From Megamerina dolium (taxonomy: Eukaryota; Arthropoda; Insecta; Diptera; Megamerinidae): a DNA stretch of 64,000 nucleotides. Within the stretch, counting starts at the first letter, position 1. Each line of letters begins with the position of its first letter. A program made the translations under genes and the position numbers. Positions 10,066-22,700 of this stretch are shown here, piece by piece. The stretch is taken from assembly GCA_963854835.1 (NCBI GenBank), contig OY978529.1, forward strand, positions 37,444,055 through 37,508,054. Direction: 5' to 3'. The notes below the pieces were generated by a model. That model did no database searches, had not been told where the DNA came from, and worked only from the letters and a program-made list of their open reading frames with translations.

Positions 10066-11999
10066 CTTTGGAACCTATTAGAGCCAGATATTTACCTTTA
10101 ATTTTATGGACTTGAGCTCTAAGGACGGCACTTTGAAAATATTTATGCATTGGAATGCAGGAATCTACTTGTAAATTTTGATATTCTAAAATTTCTATTG
10201 TATTATGACGTCTGATCAAGACTAGTTATCGAAAAATATTACCATTTAGCTCAAAAATGGATATTGCTTTGGAGCTTTAGTTGTAAATGCTCAGTGACTC
10301 GTAATTATTTACTCACTATTTTGATATAAAATATTTCAATATTTCTTGAATTCAATGAAATATTATTATCTTATCTACCTGAGTAGACAATATGGTCCGT
10401 AATTATATTCAAAATTAAGATCTTCCTCAATTTAGCATTGGCTTTATGATGGATTTTTACATGGGAAATATTCCGAATGAGTGGGGCCTATGAATTTAGA
10501 TCAAAATAGAATTATGCATGAATGCGGAGGTTAATTTTGATCTATTATTTTATTATTCCATTACATGTAACTTAGTAACTTAGAAAATGTTCAATCTGAA
10601 AATCAGAAAAATTACAATTTTCAACACTCAATTGAAACTTCAATGCCATCTAGGAACTCTACGAACAATACATTTCCTTGAAAGACACACTGTAATATGT
10701 AAATTAGAAAAGTAAACTTATAAAGCAATGGATTTTATAAACTATCATTACAAACTAACACTATCATTCTACAATTTTAATCTATTAATATCACTCTATG
10801 AGATATTAACCGTCATGTGTAAAACATTTATGACATGTAATCTACTCCGAAGGTGTTTTTAACCAGTAAATGGAAACAAAATGGGAAAACACACATGTTA
10901 TGTGAAAAGAAAAAATGAAATTGAAGAAGAAAAAAACGTTTTTACTCATTCATGCGTGTTTCAAATTTTCTAAATCACATTTCTCACACTCACGCACATA
11001 TGTACACTTGCCCTCATACACAAAGATATAAAAGCATACATACATGTGTACAATCTGTTCTAAAAACACTCAATATCATCTATATGTTGTATATAGAATT
11101 TATACGAGTATGATAGAGAATTATTCAAGGCTTTCTATGCCACATTTCATTCAATGTGGTTATAGCAAATGTATGCAGTTTGTTGTTGTTGTTAGTGTTG
11201 TTATTTCTGTTATTATAATTATTACTATTATTGCAATAGCAATGTCAAAAACTCCACAACCATAACCGCAAAGACTGTTGCTGCTGTCACTATTGTTATT
11301 GTCGTTCTTATTGCAGCCCGCGCATTATTTTACAATATTCTCATCCATATTCGTATACTCGTAATAAAGTATGCTATCATGTCACCACATTGCATACACA
11401 ATTCATATCAAATGCGAATTATTAAAATCGTAAAATTTGCGAATTTATTAGAAATTGTTCATTGTAACTCCTGCATTTCATAAATATCCATAGGGGGGAC
11501 CCTTTCATTTTAATTTCACCATTTTGACAATAGCCTGAGGTTTACACAAAAAAAAAAAAGCTGAAGAGAGAAAAAAAAACTGTTCGCCAGCGGTAAATGA
11601 TGTGGTTTAACAAATTGCATATAAATGAAAGAAAAATGAAAATAATATATGATAAATGTGGGCTCTGTTACGCGCAATATTGCACAACAACTGCATAGTA
11701 TTTTATAAACGCATGAATGAAATTGTGAATGAATAAAGAGTTTGTGTGTATAAAAATTTGTGGTGGTGGTGGTGGTGTTAGTGGTAAATATATAGGTATA
11801 ATTTGTATGATATAATGTGAATAATACATTATACACGTATGGATGTGTAGCTGTGTAGTTGTATATATGAGAGTATTCATACATATATTATTTATTGATT
11901 TATTATAATTTTTGCAATGAAAGCATACGAAATGAATTTTGACATTCTGAAAATGAATATGAAAGCAGTTTGTATTCATTCATTTCGTGATTGATTTTA
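10066..11999. other. Intergenic; (GTT)n and (TGG)n microsatellites
   Basis: No gene is recognised. A GTT-rich run lies at 11180-11205 and a (TGG)6 run at 11758-11777. Short open frames on the minus strand across these runs code for poly-Thr/Pro tracts and are artefacts of the microsatellites. Confidence 0.5.
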
Positions 12000-13565
12000 T
12001 AATAATGTATAACAAGCGGAAATCAATTGCCGTAAATTTTATTTCATATCAGAAAATAGGATTTATAATTTGAATTTTGTGACTTCTAAAGAGAAAATAA
12101 TATCCTGGAGCTAAAATGTTTTATTGACTAGCGATTAATTCTTACGATGCCGATTAAATAGCCACATTATGTGTGATAGACATCTTTGTACATATTTGAA
12201 TCCCTATCTAACCATTTCTGGGGGCTCCCAAGCAAAATTTTGGTTTTCATAAGGGAAGAATGACTCACTAACGAAGAAAAATAGCGATTAAATATGTTCA
12301 GTAGTAAAAAATTAAACAGAACCGGTTATTTCTTTCACCATTATAAGATCGATTGCTAGGCAATTTAGGGCGTATTTGTCTCTTTTCTGATACTTTGAAA
12401 TTAAATTTAGTGAACCTTCCTAAGCAGTGAAAATAGAGGCTAAAAATGTTGAATAGAAAAATTCGAATGATATTTCCTAGAAAGTTATGAAGTTATTTAT
12501 CGATTTTCATGTGCTTTGATGTTCATTTTGTAAAAAAAAAAATATAATAACTGCCACTTATAACCCCTTTGGCCGAGCTTCTCCTTCAGTACTGTTGTGT
12601 GTTTTAAAATTTGACAGTATTAGGGATGACCTACTTATGTTAGGCGGTTGCGAACTGCAGAACCATTGTGACATCACTTTTTCTGAGCTTTATCACAGAG
12701 TTATTTTAGAAGCTTTCCCATGTGAAGTTGTTACTGCCAAATGAATTGCCAATTGCGTGCCGACAGGTGGGTACCGTTCAAAAGAATAATTTTTTCGATA
12801 TTAAGGTTGTGCTTCAGCCGGGAATTGAACCCATCATTTTGTCGAGAGCCTAAATGAATGTGTTAAAAAATAGTTGAGTTAATTTAGTTGATTTATAAAA
12901 ATGACAATATCGCAGACAAGCCCCTAAGGCCTAATTCCTGAATAATTATGAAGTTATTTATCAATTTTCAGGTTTTTTGAATTGTACTTTATAGGAGAGC
13001 CTTCCTAAGGAATTAACTTGAAGAAGAAATATGTTAAAAAATGTTTTGGGTATTAAAAACTAAATGATGTCGATCGTATACTCCAACCACCTAAAGGTAT
13101 TCTCGAAGAACTTTGTGAGAAATTTTAAAAAACGACAATGTCAGCCCGCAAAGAGCTAGATATAAGAATCAAATATGTAAAGAAAAAATGTGGAGAAGAT
13201 TCTAGATCAATTATGGGGATATTGGCCGACTTTCAGGTAATTTGAAATTCATTTTATAGACAAGTCTACCTAAGAAGTAAAAGTATGAAGTAAATATATA
13301 TATTTTTTTAAATGTTAAGCATCAATAATTAATTAGGATCGATTATATATTCTAACCCTCTAGAGGAATTCTGGGAGAAATACACGCAAAATTTATAGAA
13401 AAACATGAATTTTGTAGGGGAGTTCGTCTAAGAGCTGAAGATAGGTAGAAAGTCTGTTCGAAAAAATTTTAAAGACAAAATTAATGGCAGTCGATCTTAC
13501 ATTTTATCCCTCTAGGACGAGTGTTTTGTGAATTTTAATGAACATTTAAACTTTCATCGGTTTTT
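12000..13565 (+). repeat. Degenerate tandem repeat region, ~150-270 bp spacing
   Basis: Landmarks recur at irregular spacing: CCTTCCTAAG near 12413 and 12999 and TCTACCTAAG near 13264; CGATCGTATACTCCAACC near 13071, CGATTATATATTCTAACC near 13339 and CGATCTTACATTTTATCC near 13491; and TTATGAAGTTATTTATCGAT near 12487 and 12947. This is an old array broken by a SINE insertion (copy C) on the minus strand. A GGGGGCTCCCAAGCAAAA core at 12222 links it to the ~165-bp family at 4 kb. Confidence 0.6.
12606..12885 (-). repeat. tRNA-derived SINE, copy C
   Basis: On the minus strand the B box is excellent (GATGGGTTCAATTCCCGGCT) while the A-box end is eroded. Body landmarks agree with copy A over most of the length: GAACGGTACCCACCTGTCGG, CGCAATTGGCAATTC, GCAGTAACAACTT, AAAGCTTCTAAAATAACTCT, GTGATGTCACAATGGTTCTG, and CCTAACATAAGTAGGTC with TAATACTGTCAAA at the 3' end. 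It lies inside the degenerate array at 12.0-13.6 kb, so it is younger than that array. Confidence 0.82.
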
Positions 13566-13644
13566 TGAGATGTAAAAAAAATTAAAAAGCATATAAGATC
13601 TTGCTAATTTTAACTTATAATCAACTATAAAATAGTTTCTGGCC

Positions 13645-13752
13645 ATGTAAAACAAGCTGGATACCAATTGCAAACATTTTTTTATGGTAGACCTAACTGC
13701 AAGAAAGACGTAGAAGTGTATTTGGTTGCAACTGGTATAAATTTTACATCGT
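13645..13752. repeat. Short imperfect inverted repeat
   Basis: ATGTAAAAC...GGATACCAATTGCAAAC (13645-13672) is mirrored by GGTTGCAACTGGTATAAATT...TTACAT (13721-13750). Arms are about 30 bp and the loop about 45 nt. It may be a MITE relic; evidence for function is lacking. Confidence 0.35.
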
Positions 13753-15539
13753 GAGATATTATCAATTCACTAAATGAGTGATTCTGAACTAAATCTCAAC
13801 ATTTGGATGCTATATAAATAGATTGAAAAAAATTCAATGAAATTGATGCCTCCATCAGCGATACACTAATGAAATGAGCAATGAAATTGAGTCTTTTTTT
13901 AAAGCAATTAGTTACAAGCCGACTATAAATATGCATCAACTAATTTTAATATACAATTATATAATTATCGAATCAGTGCAATCCATTAAAAATATCCACA
14001 GAGGATGCGATAAATTAAATTGACAAATTGCACTAAAAGTAGCAATTTATAAAAAGTGCAATTGCTAATTCCCACGGCACAAATATACAAATGTTTTATG
14101 GGCAAAAACAAAAAAAAAAAAATCAATATTCTATCTATTCAATATATGTAATTATTTTCATTCATATTTATGTATTTTATCTAAACCATGGTCATATTCA
14201 TACCCACACACACACACAAATACATTTATATTGATTTATTCAAGAATGACGTATGAGAGACATCATTCATTTTACTGTCACCTTATCCAAATCTAAAATG
14301 TTTTATCAAATTAAATATTCCAAATATAAAACGAAACAAGATGAAGGCAACAAAAAAACCTACAATGTTTAAAGGTGGAAAGGTGAAATGAAAAATAGCA
14401 AAAACAAAAAAAAAAAACACAACTGAATATTAAAAAATATCTTTTTTTTTATATTCGATCCTGAACAGTTGAATAAATGCTTAAAACCAGTATTAGTATT
14501 TTTTTTTTTTTTGTTTAGAACATTCTTACTAGCAAAAATATTTTTAACGAAATCAGCATCAGTCGATACAACCAAACAACACAGCTATATGTTTATAATT
14601 CAATACAGTTGAAGAAAAGCTGTGAAAGCACGTACGTTATCTACTGCACATTCATATTGTATGTATATGTGACTTGAATCAAAATATATAGCAAAAATAT
14701 TCGTATGTTGAACTAACACCAGCAAACGAAAGATAGTTCATCTTGTCTTGGTTGTTTTCTTTTTCAATAACTTTAACGAAGAAAATTGCACAAAAATTAG
14801 CAATTGCATTATTGCAAAAGACGAGTAAGCCAGAGAAGGAGAAATATGGAAAATTTTCCTATGGAAATTATTGATGATGGAACGGAAATATGATAGAAAG
14901 GTTCCTTAATAACAAACATGAGATAGCAAAAAGTGAAATTGTATGAATGTTGCAACTCATATTATTCCATTTAAACAAAATTTAAAATTGAATATTCAAA
15001 TGCCAATTCCATATATTGAATAGTTATGACCTTTTAGACTTGCACATACGATACACATATGTATGTATGAATTCTCTGTGCTACACTATGATGCTTATAT
15101 ATTTTAAAGCATATTCAATTCGAAGGAGATGAGAAAAAGGTGATGGCCTGATTTCATAATCAATCAAAATGAATATTTTACATAGAAAAAGAAAATATTA
15201 TAATAATATTCAAGTCCATAACGAACATAAGAGATATAGGAATGAGGTAGAAAGATGGCTAGTAAATCTAATAATTCTTTAAGAATAAGCAAGCTCATAT
15301 TTTTTGTTAAATATAATGACAAATCATTTGGGTCAATATTTATGTTGGTTGATTTAACAAATCACACCTGGCTCAGTCAACTCAATATTAGCTTAAAGAA
15401 AAAGAAACATTTCTTCTTTCACTTTAACGTTGGCCATAGATCAACAAGCATTTGGGAGTTCTATTCTATTGGTCAGAATCACGATCTGAATCGACTGTCT
15501 ACTCGACTCTTCCCATGGTAACTAGCGTAATTATAGTGC
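13753..15539. other. Intergenic, (CA)n tract
   Basis: No gene is recognised. There is a (CA)8 run at 14202-14218 and A/T homopolymers at 14108-14121, 14406-14417 and 14500-14512. An 88-codon open frame at 15255-15521 starts with ATG but has low-complexity Lys/Phe content and no recognisable domain; I do not call it. Confidence 0.5.
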
Positions 15540-16760
15540 TATCCAGCTGAAAATTGGTATGAAAAATTATTTTCACTAATAAATGAATACTTTGGATGAA
15601 TGGCCCAAATCGAATGAAAACTACACCTATCTTCCATACAATAGTATGTTGGCTATTGCATGTTTTCACACTTTTCGTGCGAAAATATAAATCTAAAAAA
15701 CCACAATTGGGTAGTTAAATATCATCTTACAATAGATTTGATATAATAGAGAATGGGCGTAATATTGTCAAAACTACGCCTATTTCCCATTTAGAAGTAT
15801 GTTGTTGAATGTGTGATTTCACACTTTTTACGAGAAAAATTGAATTCTCGGACTAAAATTTGATGCAAAATGTTAGTTTCTGTTAACAAAATTTATATAA
15901 TGAAAAATGGATGTCATCGCATGAAAACGACGCTTAGCTCCCATACAAAAATATGTTCTCAAATGCATATTTTCACATTTTATGCTTGAAAACGTAAAGT
16001 TATTAAGCTGAAGCTTAACACATAGAGTAAATTTAATCATGGAATTGATATATAAGAAAATGGAAGTAATCACATTAAAACCACACCTACCTCTCATACA
16101 AAAGTATGCTTTCAAATGAATGTTTTCACATTTTATGCATGAAAATTTAAAGTTATCGCGCTGAAACTTAACACGTATAGTAGACATAATCATAGAATCG
16201 ATATAATAGAGAATGAAAGTAATCGCATTAAAATCACACCAACCTTTCATACAAAAATATGTTTCCACACATGTTCTTCCATATTTCTCGTACGAAAATA
16301 TAAAGCTATCAAATGGAAACTTAATATATACGATTATATTTACTAACTAATATATATATTCGAAAATGGGCTAAATTCAATTATAACCACTCCTATCTCC
16401 CATACAAATGTGTGCTTCCGTATGCATGTTTTCAGTATTTATTTACGAAAATATAAAGTTATCAAACTGAAACTTGATATATATATATATAATATAATTA
16501 TATTAGCTAATAAATGACCAAACCCAAAAATGTGTGCAATCAGATGAGATAAAGCCAATCTCCCATACAGATATTCGACGTTTTTATACTTTGTAAGCTA
16601 AAACATAAAGCAAAAATATGTTTAAATTTGGTGCATGAGAATATTTTTACTAACTAATAGACATATTCGAAAATGGACTGAATTGGATAAAAAACACACC
16701 TATCTCGCATACAAATTTATGCTTCCGTAAGTATATTTTCATACTTTTCACACAAAAACG
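15540..16760 (+). repeat. ~153-bp satellite array, copy 2 (about 8 units)
   Basis: The CCCATACAAA-like core recurs near 15635, 15790, 15939, 16094, 16247, 16399, 16562 and 16708; spacings run 147-163 bp with most at 153-155. Each unit also has ACGAAAATATAAAGTTATCA, CTGAAACTTANNANATA and GAATGGGCGTAAT-like segments. On the minus strand an open frame (15873-16268) runs through 2.6 units with a 51-residue period (TYFCMKGW, AYFCMRGR, TYFCMGAK). This follows from a period divisible by three; I read it as satellite DNA rather than a gene. Confidence 0.88.
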
Positions 16761-18049
16761 ATTTGCTCAGAAATTGTATTGGTCGTTCACTATCTAAATT
16801 CACAGAATTAGAAGAGGTGCCAGGACAAGGGTCTTCATAGCTAGAGTTCTAAGTCGGCTAATATATAAAAGTTGCCTTCTATACGCAAAATTTAATGTGC
16901 TTTGTTTTCGTAACACTTTAATTTTTAGTTCTTTTGAAAAGAAATCAAGTTAAAATAGTGCCTGTTTAGCTTGAATTGCATGCATTTATTTTCTGAAGAT
17001 TCACTCAATCATATGATAGTAAGTAATATTGATGTTAGACTATGGTAAAAACAATAGCAGAAACTGTTCATTTTATAAACATGACACATTTGCCAAAATA
17101 TGCATATTCGTTTATATGTACATATGTATAATAAATAGAATACAGAATAGAATACAAATACAGCAGATGCGAATAGAATCGAATTGAATTGATTCAATTG
17201 GTTAAGTAGGCATGTATACTCATATGCATAACTTTATTTCTTTATTTGACTTATTCAATTTCTAAATATGATGTATGTGTATGCATGTAGTATTTCAATG
17301 TATTCTCCGTTTTTTTTTTTTTTTTTTTTTGGAAAACAATTTATATTGTTTTTTGGTAGCAATTTTTCATGCTGATGTTGCAAATAAATTTATCAACATA
17401 CCGAGTACAGCACAATCACAATTCACATAAACATGTGCGACTACATGTGTGTATACATATGTATATAGCGTATGTTTATATACAAAAGTTATGTAAACAC
17501 TTTTATTGTTGATAAAGGATGTCAACTGCAATAAATCTGCTCTGTGTGTATACGTATGTATATACATATTGTGGCAATTGCAACACCCAACACAAACCAA
17601 CAATAACAAATCAGCGTAAATAAACAAGCAAACGATTGAAGAAATAAATAAAACAAAAATAAACAAAGAAAAAAAACGAAAAACATAGATATAACAATAA
17701 AATATAACGTAGAAAAAAGGTGGCAGAAAGAATATTAAGATGAGCCACATGTGAAATGGTGGATAACAAAAGTTTTCAAAGTAGCAATGTAAACAAATCG
17801 CCATAATGCATAAATTATTTAAGCCACTATGTATGAACATATGTGGAGCTCTCCCTCTCACTCTCTTTTCATAGAATAGAGCAACAAAAAGATGAATGCA
17901 GTAGAAGCGGAAATGATTGTTGAATAAAAGAAGAAATTTAAAAAATAGCAAACATTTTAAGATTAATTGTTTTATTACAATATTTTTAAAAGCGAAACAA
18001 TCAACGACTACTTCACTTGCATTTAACTGAATGCAACAATATGGCGGAA
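16761..18049. other. Intergenic; possible SINE tail, T21 tract
   Basis: Near 16835-16872 AAGTCGGCTAATATATAAAA resembles the SINE 3' end (CCGGCTAATATAAG), but the match is too short to call. A T21 run lies at 17310-17330. A 194-codon minus-strand frame (17367-17951) is Phe/Tyr/Cys/His-rich translation of A-rich and GTATAC-rich DNA; I do not call it. Confidence 0.45.
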
Positions 18050-19010
18050 GTGATGATATTTTTTATTGAATGTTTTTTTGTAAGAGAGGTACTCGTAGAT
18101 TTCGTGCGAAAAGTCTGAATTATACATTCAAAGACATATTTTTTATCTAATTAGAGTAATCCTCAAATAATTTTTTTTTATAAAAATACGTTTATGTACC
18201 GAGTTTCAACTCTGTAGTTTTGTATTTGCCTTGTATTAGTTTTGTACCTGGAAAGAGTCAGAATCATTTATTCAAAAACATATTTTTTGTATAGGAGGTA
18301 GACGTGCATTCAATCTGAGTTCAAATACTTTTGAAATCATGCATTTGTTGGTGAAAAGAACTTCACTTACCAAGTTTCATCTGGATAGCTTTATATATTT
18401 ATGTAAAATGTTAGAATTCTATGTTCAAAAATACATTTTTTGTATGGGAGGTAGACATTCATATTATCTGATTATGATAATTCTTAAACAGATTTATTAC
18501 TTGCTATAAAATAATCTTATGTACCGAAATTCTAGCTTATAGCTTCACATGTACATCCGAAAAGTGAGAATTATACATTCAATAAACATATTTTTTGTAT
18601 GAGAGGTAGGGATTCTCATCATCTGACTACGGTAATTTTTAAACGAGGTTATTTTTTGAGGTAAAATAAACTTATGTATCAACATTCAAGTTTATAGCTT
18701 CACATTTACATACGAAAAGTCAGAATTATACATTCAAAAACATATTTTTTGTATGGGAGGTAGGGATTCTCATCACCTGATTAGGGTAATTTTTAAACAG
18801 AGTCATTTGCTTCTTAAAAAAAGCTCATCTAGCGAGTTTCAACTCTTTAGTTTTAGATTTATATGCGAAAAGTCAGAATTATACATTCAGAAACATATTT
18901 TTTGTATCCGAGGTTGGTATTATGTTTATCTAATTACAATTATTTTTAAACACATTCAGTTTTTGATAAAATTAATCTATATATACTTTCAAAAGCGTAT
19001 TACTCTGTGT
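18050..19010 (-). repeat. ~153-bp satellite array, copy 3, inverted (about 6 units)
   Basis: Same family as copies 2 and 4 but in the opposite orientation. TTTTTTGTATGGGAGGTAGG-like cores occur near 18289, 18441, 18597, 18751 and 18904, spacings 152-156 bp. The units closely match those of the array at 21.5-22.7 kb on the other strand (CTACCTCCCATACAAAAAAT, ATGTTTTTGAATG). The pair therefore forms a long interrupted inverted repeat with arms of about 1 kb. Confidence 0.87.
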
Positions 19011-21479
19011 GAGACACCGAGACTTTCATTTAATTACGACCTTTGTCGAAATAATTATTTGTACTCTGTATACTCTGACTGACGAAATTGTTTACCAATT
19101 TAATCTCAAAATTTTCGAATATGAACAAAATGATCATAAGGGAATAATATATATAATTACACCTATTTACTCGAACTTCACATGCAAAAATTCGAATTCG
19201 CAAGGATCGAGGTACTATCAGCATTCCTCTAAAACGAGATAAAGAAGTCTTGTATTTACTCTTTAAACATTAAATATACCAAAAATATGAAAAATTCTAA
19301 GCTTAAGTATATTGCAACGTAAAATTAGCAGCAATTTTCTCACTAATTTCATAATAATTTATATACAAAAAAAAAAATGGAGGGAGTGAAACATATTAAT
19401 ATAATTTTCTGCAACTTTCTTGTTTCTTTTCTATGAAAATATATATACATACTTAGTAGTATACTACATACTGCATAGCTGCATAGCAAAATGAAAGCCA
19501 CAACTTCATTACTCCATACACTTGGAAGTATTTGGGGGAAAAAAAGTAATTTCCGTTTAAAATTGCTCTTGTTTGTTTTTTTTATTTATTTTTATTCTTC
19601 TGTCGTTATTTTCTTTAGTTATTTCCGTTGTATTGTATTTTCATTATATTCATATTTCTGTAAAACAATTTTAATATATAGATTTTCATTTATATTTAAT
19701 AATCTTCATACCAAAGACCAAAATAAAAGCCACACAAGCAACTTTATGCTACATTAAATTTACAAAAGGTCAAAGAGAGAAAAGAATTTTTGCCTTCTAT
19801 TAAGAAGATTGAATATGTAAGTGCACATTTATTCGTTAAATATTTAATTTTATGGTAATTTTCTTTTCGACCGATAAAAATCAAAATTACATTCAACTAA
19901 TGTGAGTTTTCTTATGCTTATCATACGCATCTGGTCACATTAAATTTCATTTCAACTGTTATTACAGTCGAATTATTATTACTTTGTTTTGTAATTTCAT
20001 TGTTTTATTTATTTACACATTGAGTACACTACTCAATGAGTAAATTTGTGCTAAATTATGAAGTTCATATTCAAGATTCAACTATTATCGAACTAACAAC
20101 AATTAAGTTTATTTAATAGCTTTTATTATATCACGCGCTCTCTCTCTATATTCGTTCTAAAGCACTACGGTATACTACTCACTATTTAAATTACATTTTC
20201 ACAGTGATATGAATATTATGGAAATTACACTAGAAGGTCTGTAGTGTGTAGTTCTCTTTTATATCAATTATTATAGTTTTGTTGTATTTTTTGTAATCCC
20301 TTGTGAATTCTTTTATGAGAACAATGAAGATAATCATAAAAATATATTTGTTCATAAAATGCAGATATATTTATGTAGTGGAATGTCGATATAATTTAAT
20401 GCAACAAGTATCAATAACATGATGAGAGCACCAGTGTTATATACATGTTGCTATACTGCGAATAATCGTATTTGGTGAGACATAAAGAGTACGGATGTGC
20501 TCTCGTTTTATTGCAAAGAATTACTTAATTTGAATTGATTAAGAATTTAAGAAATATTGAATTGAAAGTATGCAGAACTTATTCATGCCAAATTTTATAT
20601 TTTTCGGAGTAGAATTGACTAATGAAAAATGGATTTTACTTGGAAATTGAAAAAATAATTTAACATTTTTCAAGCCTCATCTGAATATTGAACGAAGGCT
20701 AAAGCCTTTTAAAGCAACTAAATCTACATCCAAAAAACGTGTGAACATAAAACATCCAAGACATGATAATCTATTTCACCTATGAAATCCGAATTGTAAT
20801 ATTTCTTAAAATTTAGACACGCTATTGCAGTTAATACATTGTTAATACTACTTATGATGACAAGAGCATGATTTTATAACTTTAACCCGCATATACACAA
20901 CGAATAAGTATACCAACATTATTCAAATTTATTTATTTTCATAGTTAGTTCACAGTCAGTCATTCATTCATTTGTGTTGAAAGTTGCCCGAATGAAAATT
21001 AAGTCCTATTTGCATGCAAGCAATGTTTACACATGAAATGCTCTTTTTTCGTGCAAATGTCAAGTTTATCAAGAATCACCTTTAATACTCATGCACACCT
21101 ATACACACACAATATTAAGTATATGTATGTACATTGCTTTTAAGGCGGATATTTACATATAAAGACAATATAGAGTGAAAATGAAAATAATTTAATACAT
21201 TACGTTTGGGTACTCTTTTTAAGAGGTAACCATTAAATGTCTAAATATATAACATTTTGTATGTACTTAGGATTATTTGCTTAATTTGCGTACTCATTCA
21301 GTTCATAAAAACCATAATTAAAATGATTTATGAAAGCTCAACAAATGAAGACATTAAGATCGCTGAATATTTTTAAACAAAGCGATTGTTTAGAATGAAC
21401 AAAAAGTTGTGTTTATTCATCAGTCAATTATATTATATAAAAAGCATTTTCTAAATAATCACTTACAGGCTGACAAATA
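19011..21479. other. Intergenic, nothing recognised
   Basis: AT-rich spacer between two oppositely oriented satellite arrays. I see no gene, RNA or repeat of note. Confidence 0.5.
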
Positions 21480-22700
21480 ACTTCAGAAACGTGCGTAATT
21501 ATACCAAAATACGTTTTTGAATAAATTTTGAATATAAAGCTATCATATTGAAGATAGGTACATAAGATTATTTTTTAGCAATAAATGAATACTTTCGAAA
21601 ATTACCATACTCAGATGAAAAATATGTTTTTGAATATACAATTACGACTTCTCACAGAGAAATATCAAGCTATCAAGTTAATACTTGCTGTATAAATCTA
21701 TTTTTATCAAATAATAAATGCATTCAAAAATTACCGCATTCTGACGAAAATAGTTCCTACCACCCATGCAAAAAATGATTGTCTTGAATGTATAATTCTA
21801 ATTTTTCACACTAAATTATAAGGCATTCAGGTTCCAATTCAGTACTTAAGATTATTTTTCATTACTAAATGGATATTATTGAAAGTAGTCATAATCAAAT
21901 GAAATCTATATATACCTCCCATACAAAAAATATGTTTTTGAATGAATAATTCGGTTTTTTCACACCGAAATATAAAGCAATTATGTTGAAACTCAGTACA
22001 TACGACTAATTTTAACATCAAATTAACATATTCGAAAATTAACGCAGTCAGCTGAAAACAACGCCTACCTTTCATACAAAAAATATGTTTTTGAACGCAT
22101 AATTCTGATTTTCGACACCGAAATATAAAACAAATGTGTTGAAACTCAGCACATACGATTTTTTTCAATAGCAAATATATAATATCAAAAATAGACGTAA
22201 TCAGATAAAATCTACACTTAGCTCTCATACAAAAATATGTTTTTGAATGTATATTTTTCATTTTTCAACGTGTAAATATAAAGTTAATGGATTGTAATTT
22301 GGTAGACAAGCTTATTTTTAGCAACAAATAAAGGTGTTAGAAAATTTTCGTAATAAGATGAAATTAAACCCTACCTCCTATACAAAAAATACGTCTTTGA
22401 ATGTATCATTCTAATTTTTCACACAGAAATATCATATTATCGAGCTAAAACTTTATTTGGAAGATGATTTTCATCAACAATCAGAGTGTTTCAAAAATAG
22501 CCGCAATCAGATGAAAGCAACTCTTACCTCCCATACAAAAAAGATGATTTTGAATGCATAATTCTAACCTTTCATTTGGAAATCTTTAGTTACTGAGCTA
22601 AAACTTGGTGTGTTAGATTTAGTTTCATTAAAAGAAATAAGTTTAAAAGTAGCTGTAATCAGATGAAATCTAAATGTAACTTTCATTCCAAGAATATGCC
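21480..22700 (+). repeat. ~153-bp satellite array, copy 4 (about 8 units)
   Basis: Cores occur near 21762, 21918, 22072, 22225, 22377 and 22530, spacings 152-156 bp, with weaker units on both sides. A 140-codon minus-strand open frame (21839-22261) spans nearly three units with repeats IQKHIFCMGG, VQKHIFCMKG and SKTYFCMRAK, matching the frame in copy 2 and the plus-strand frame IQKHIFCIRG in inverted copy 3. No start context, domain or codon signature supports a real protein. Confidence 0.88.

Noticed and set aside
15255..15521. 88-codon plus-strand frame starting MASKSNNSL
   Set aside because: Has a start codon and somewhat varied content, but no domain, and it abuts a satellite array; not enough to call.
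16800..16875. Additional SINE copy after satellite copy 2
   Set aside because: Only the short AGTCGGCTAATATATAA part matches the SINE tail; head and body are missing.
17367..17951. 194-codon open frame on the minus strand
   Set aside because: Rich in Phe, Tyr, His and Cys, produced by A-rich and GTATAC/CATATG-rich DNA; no domain, no start or splice context.
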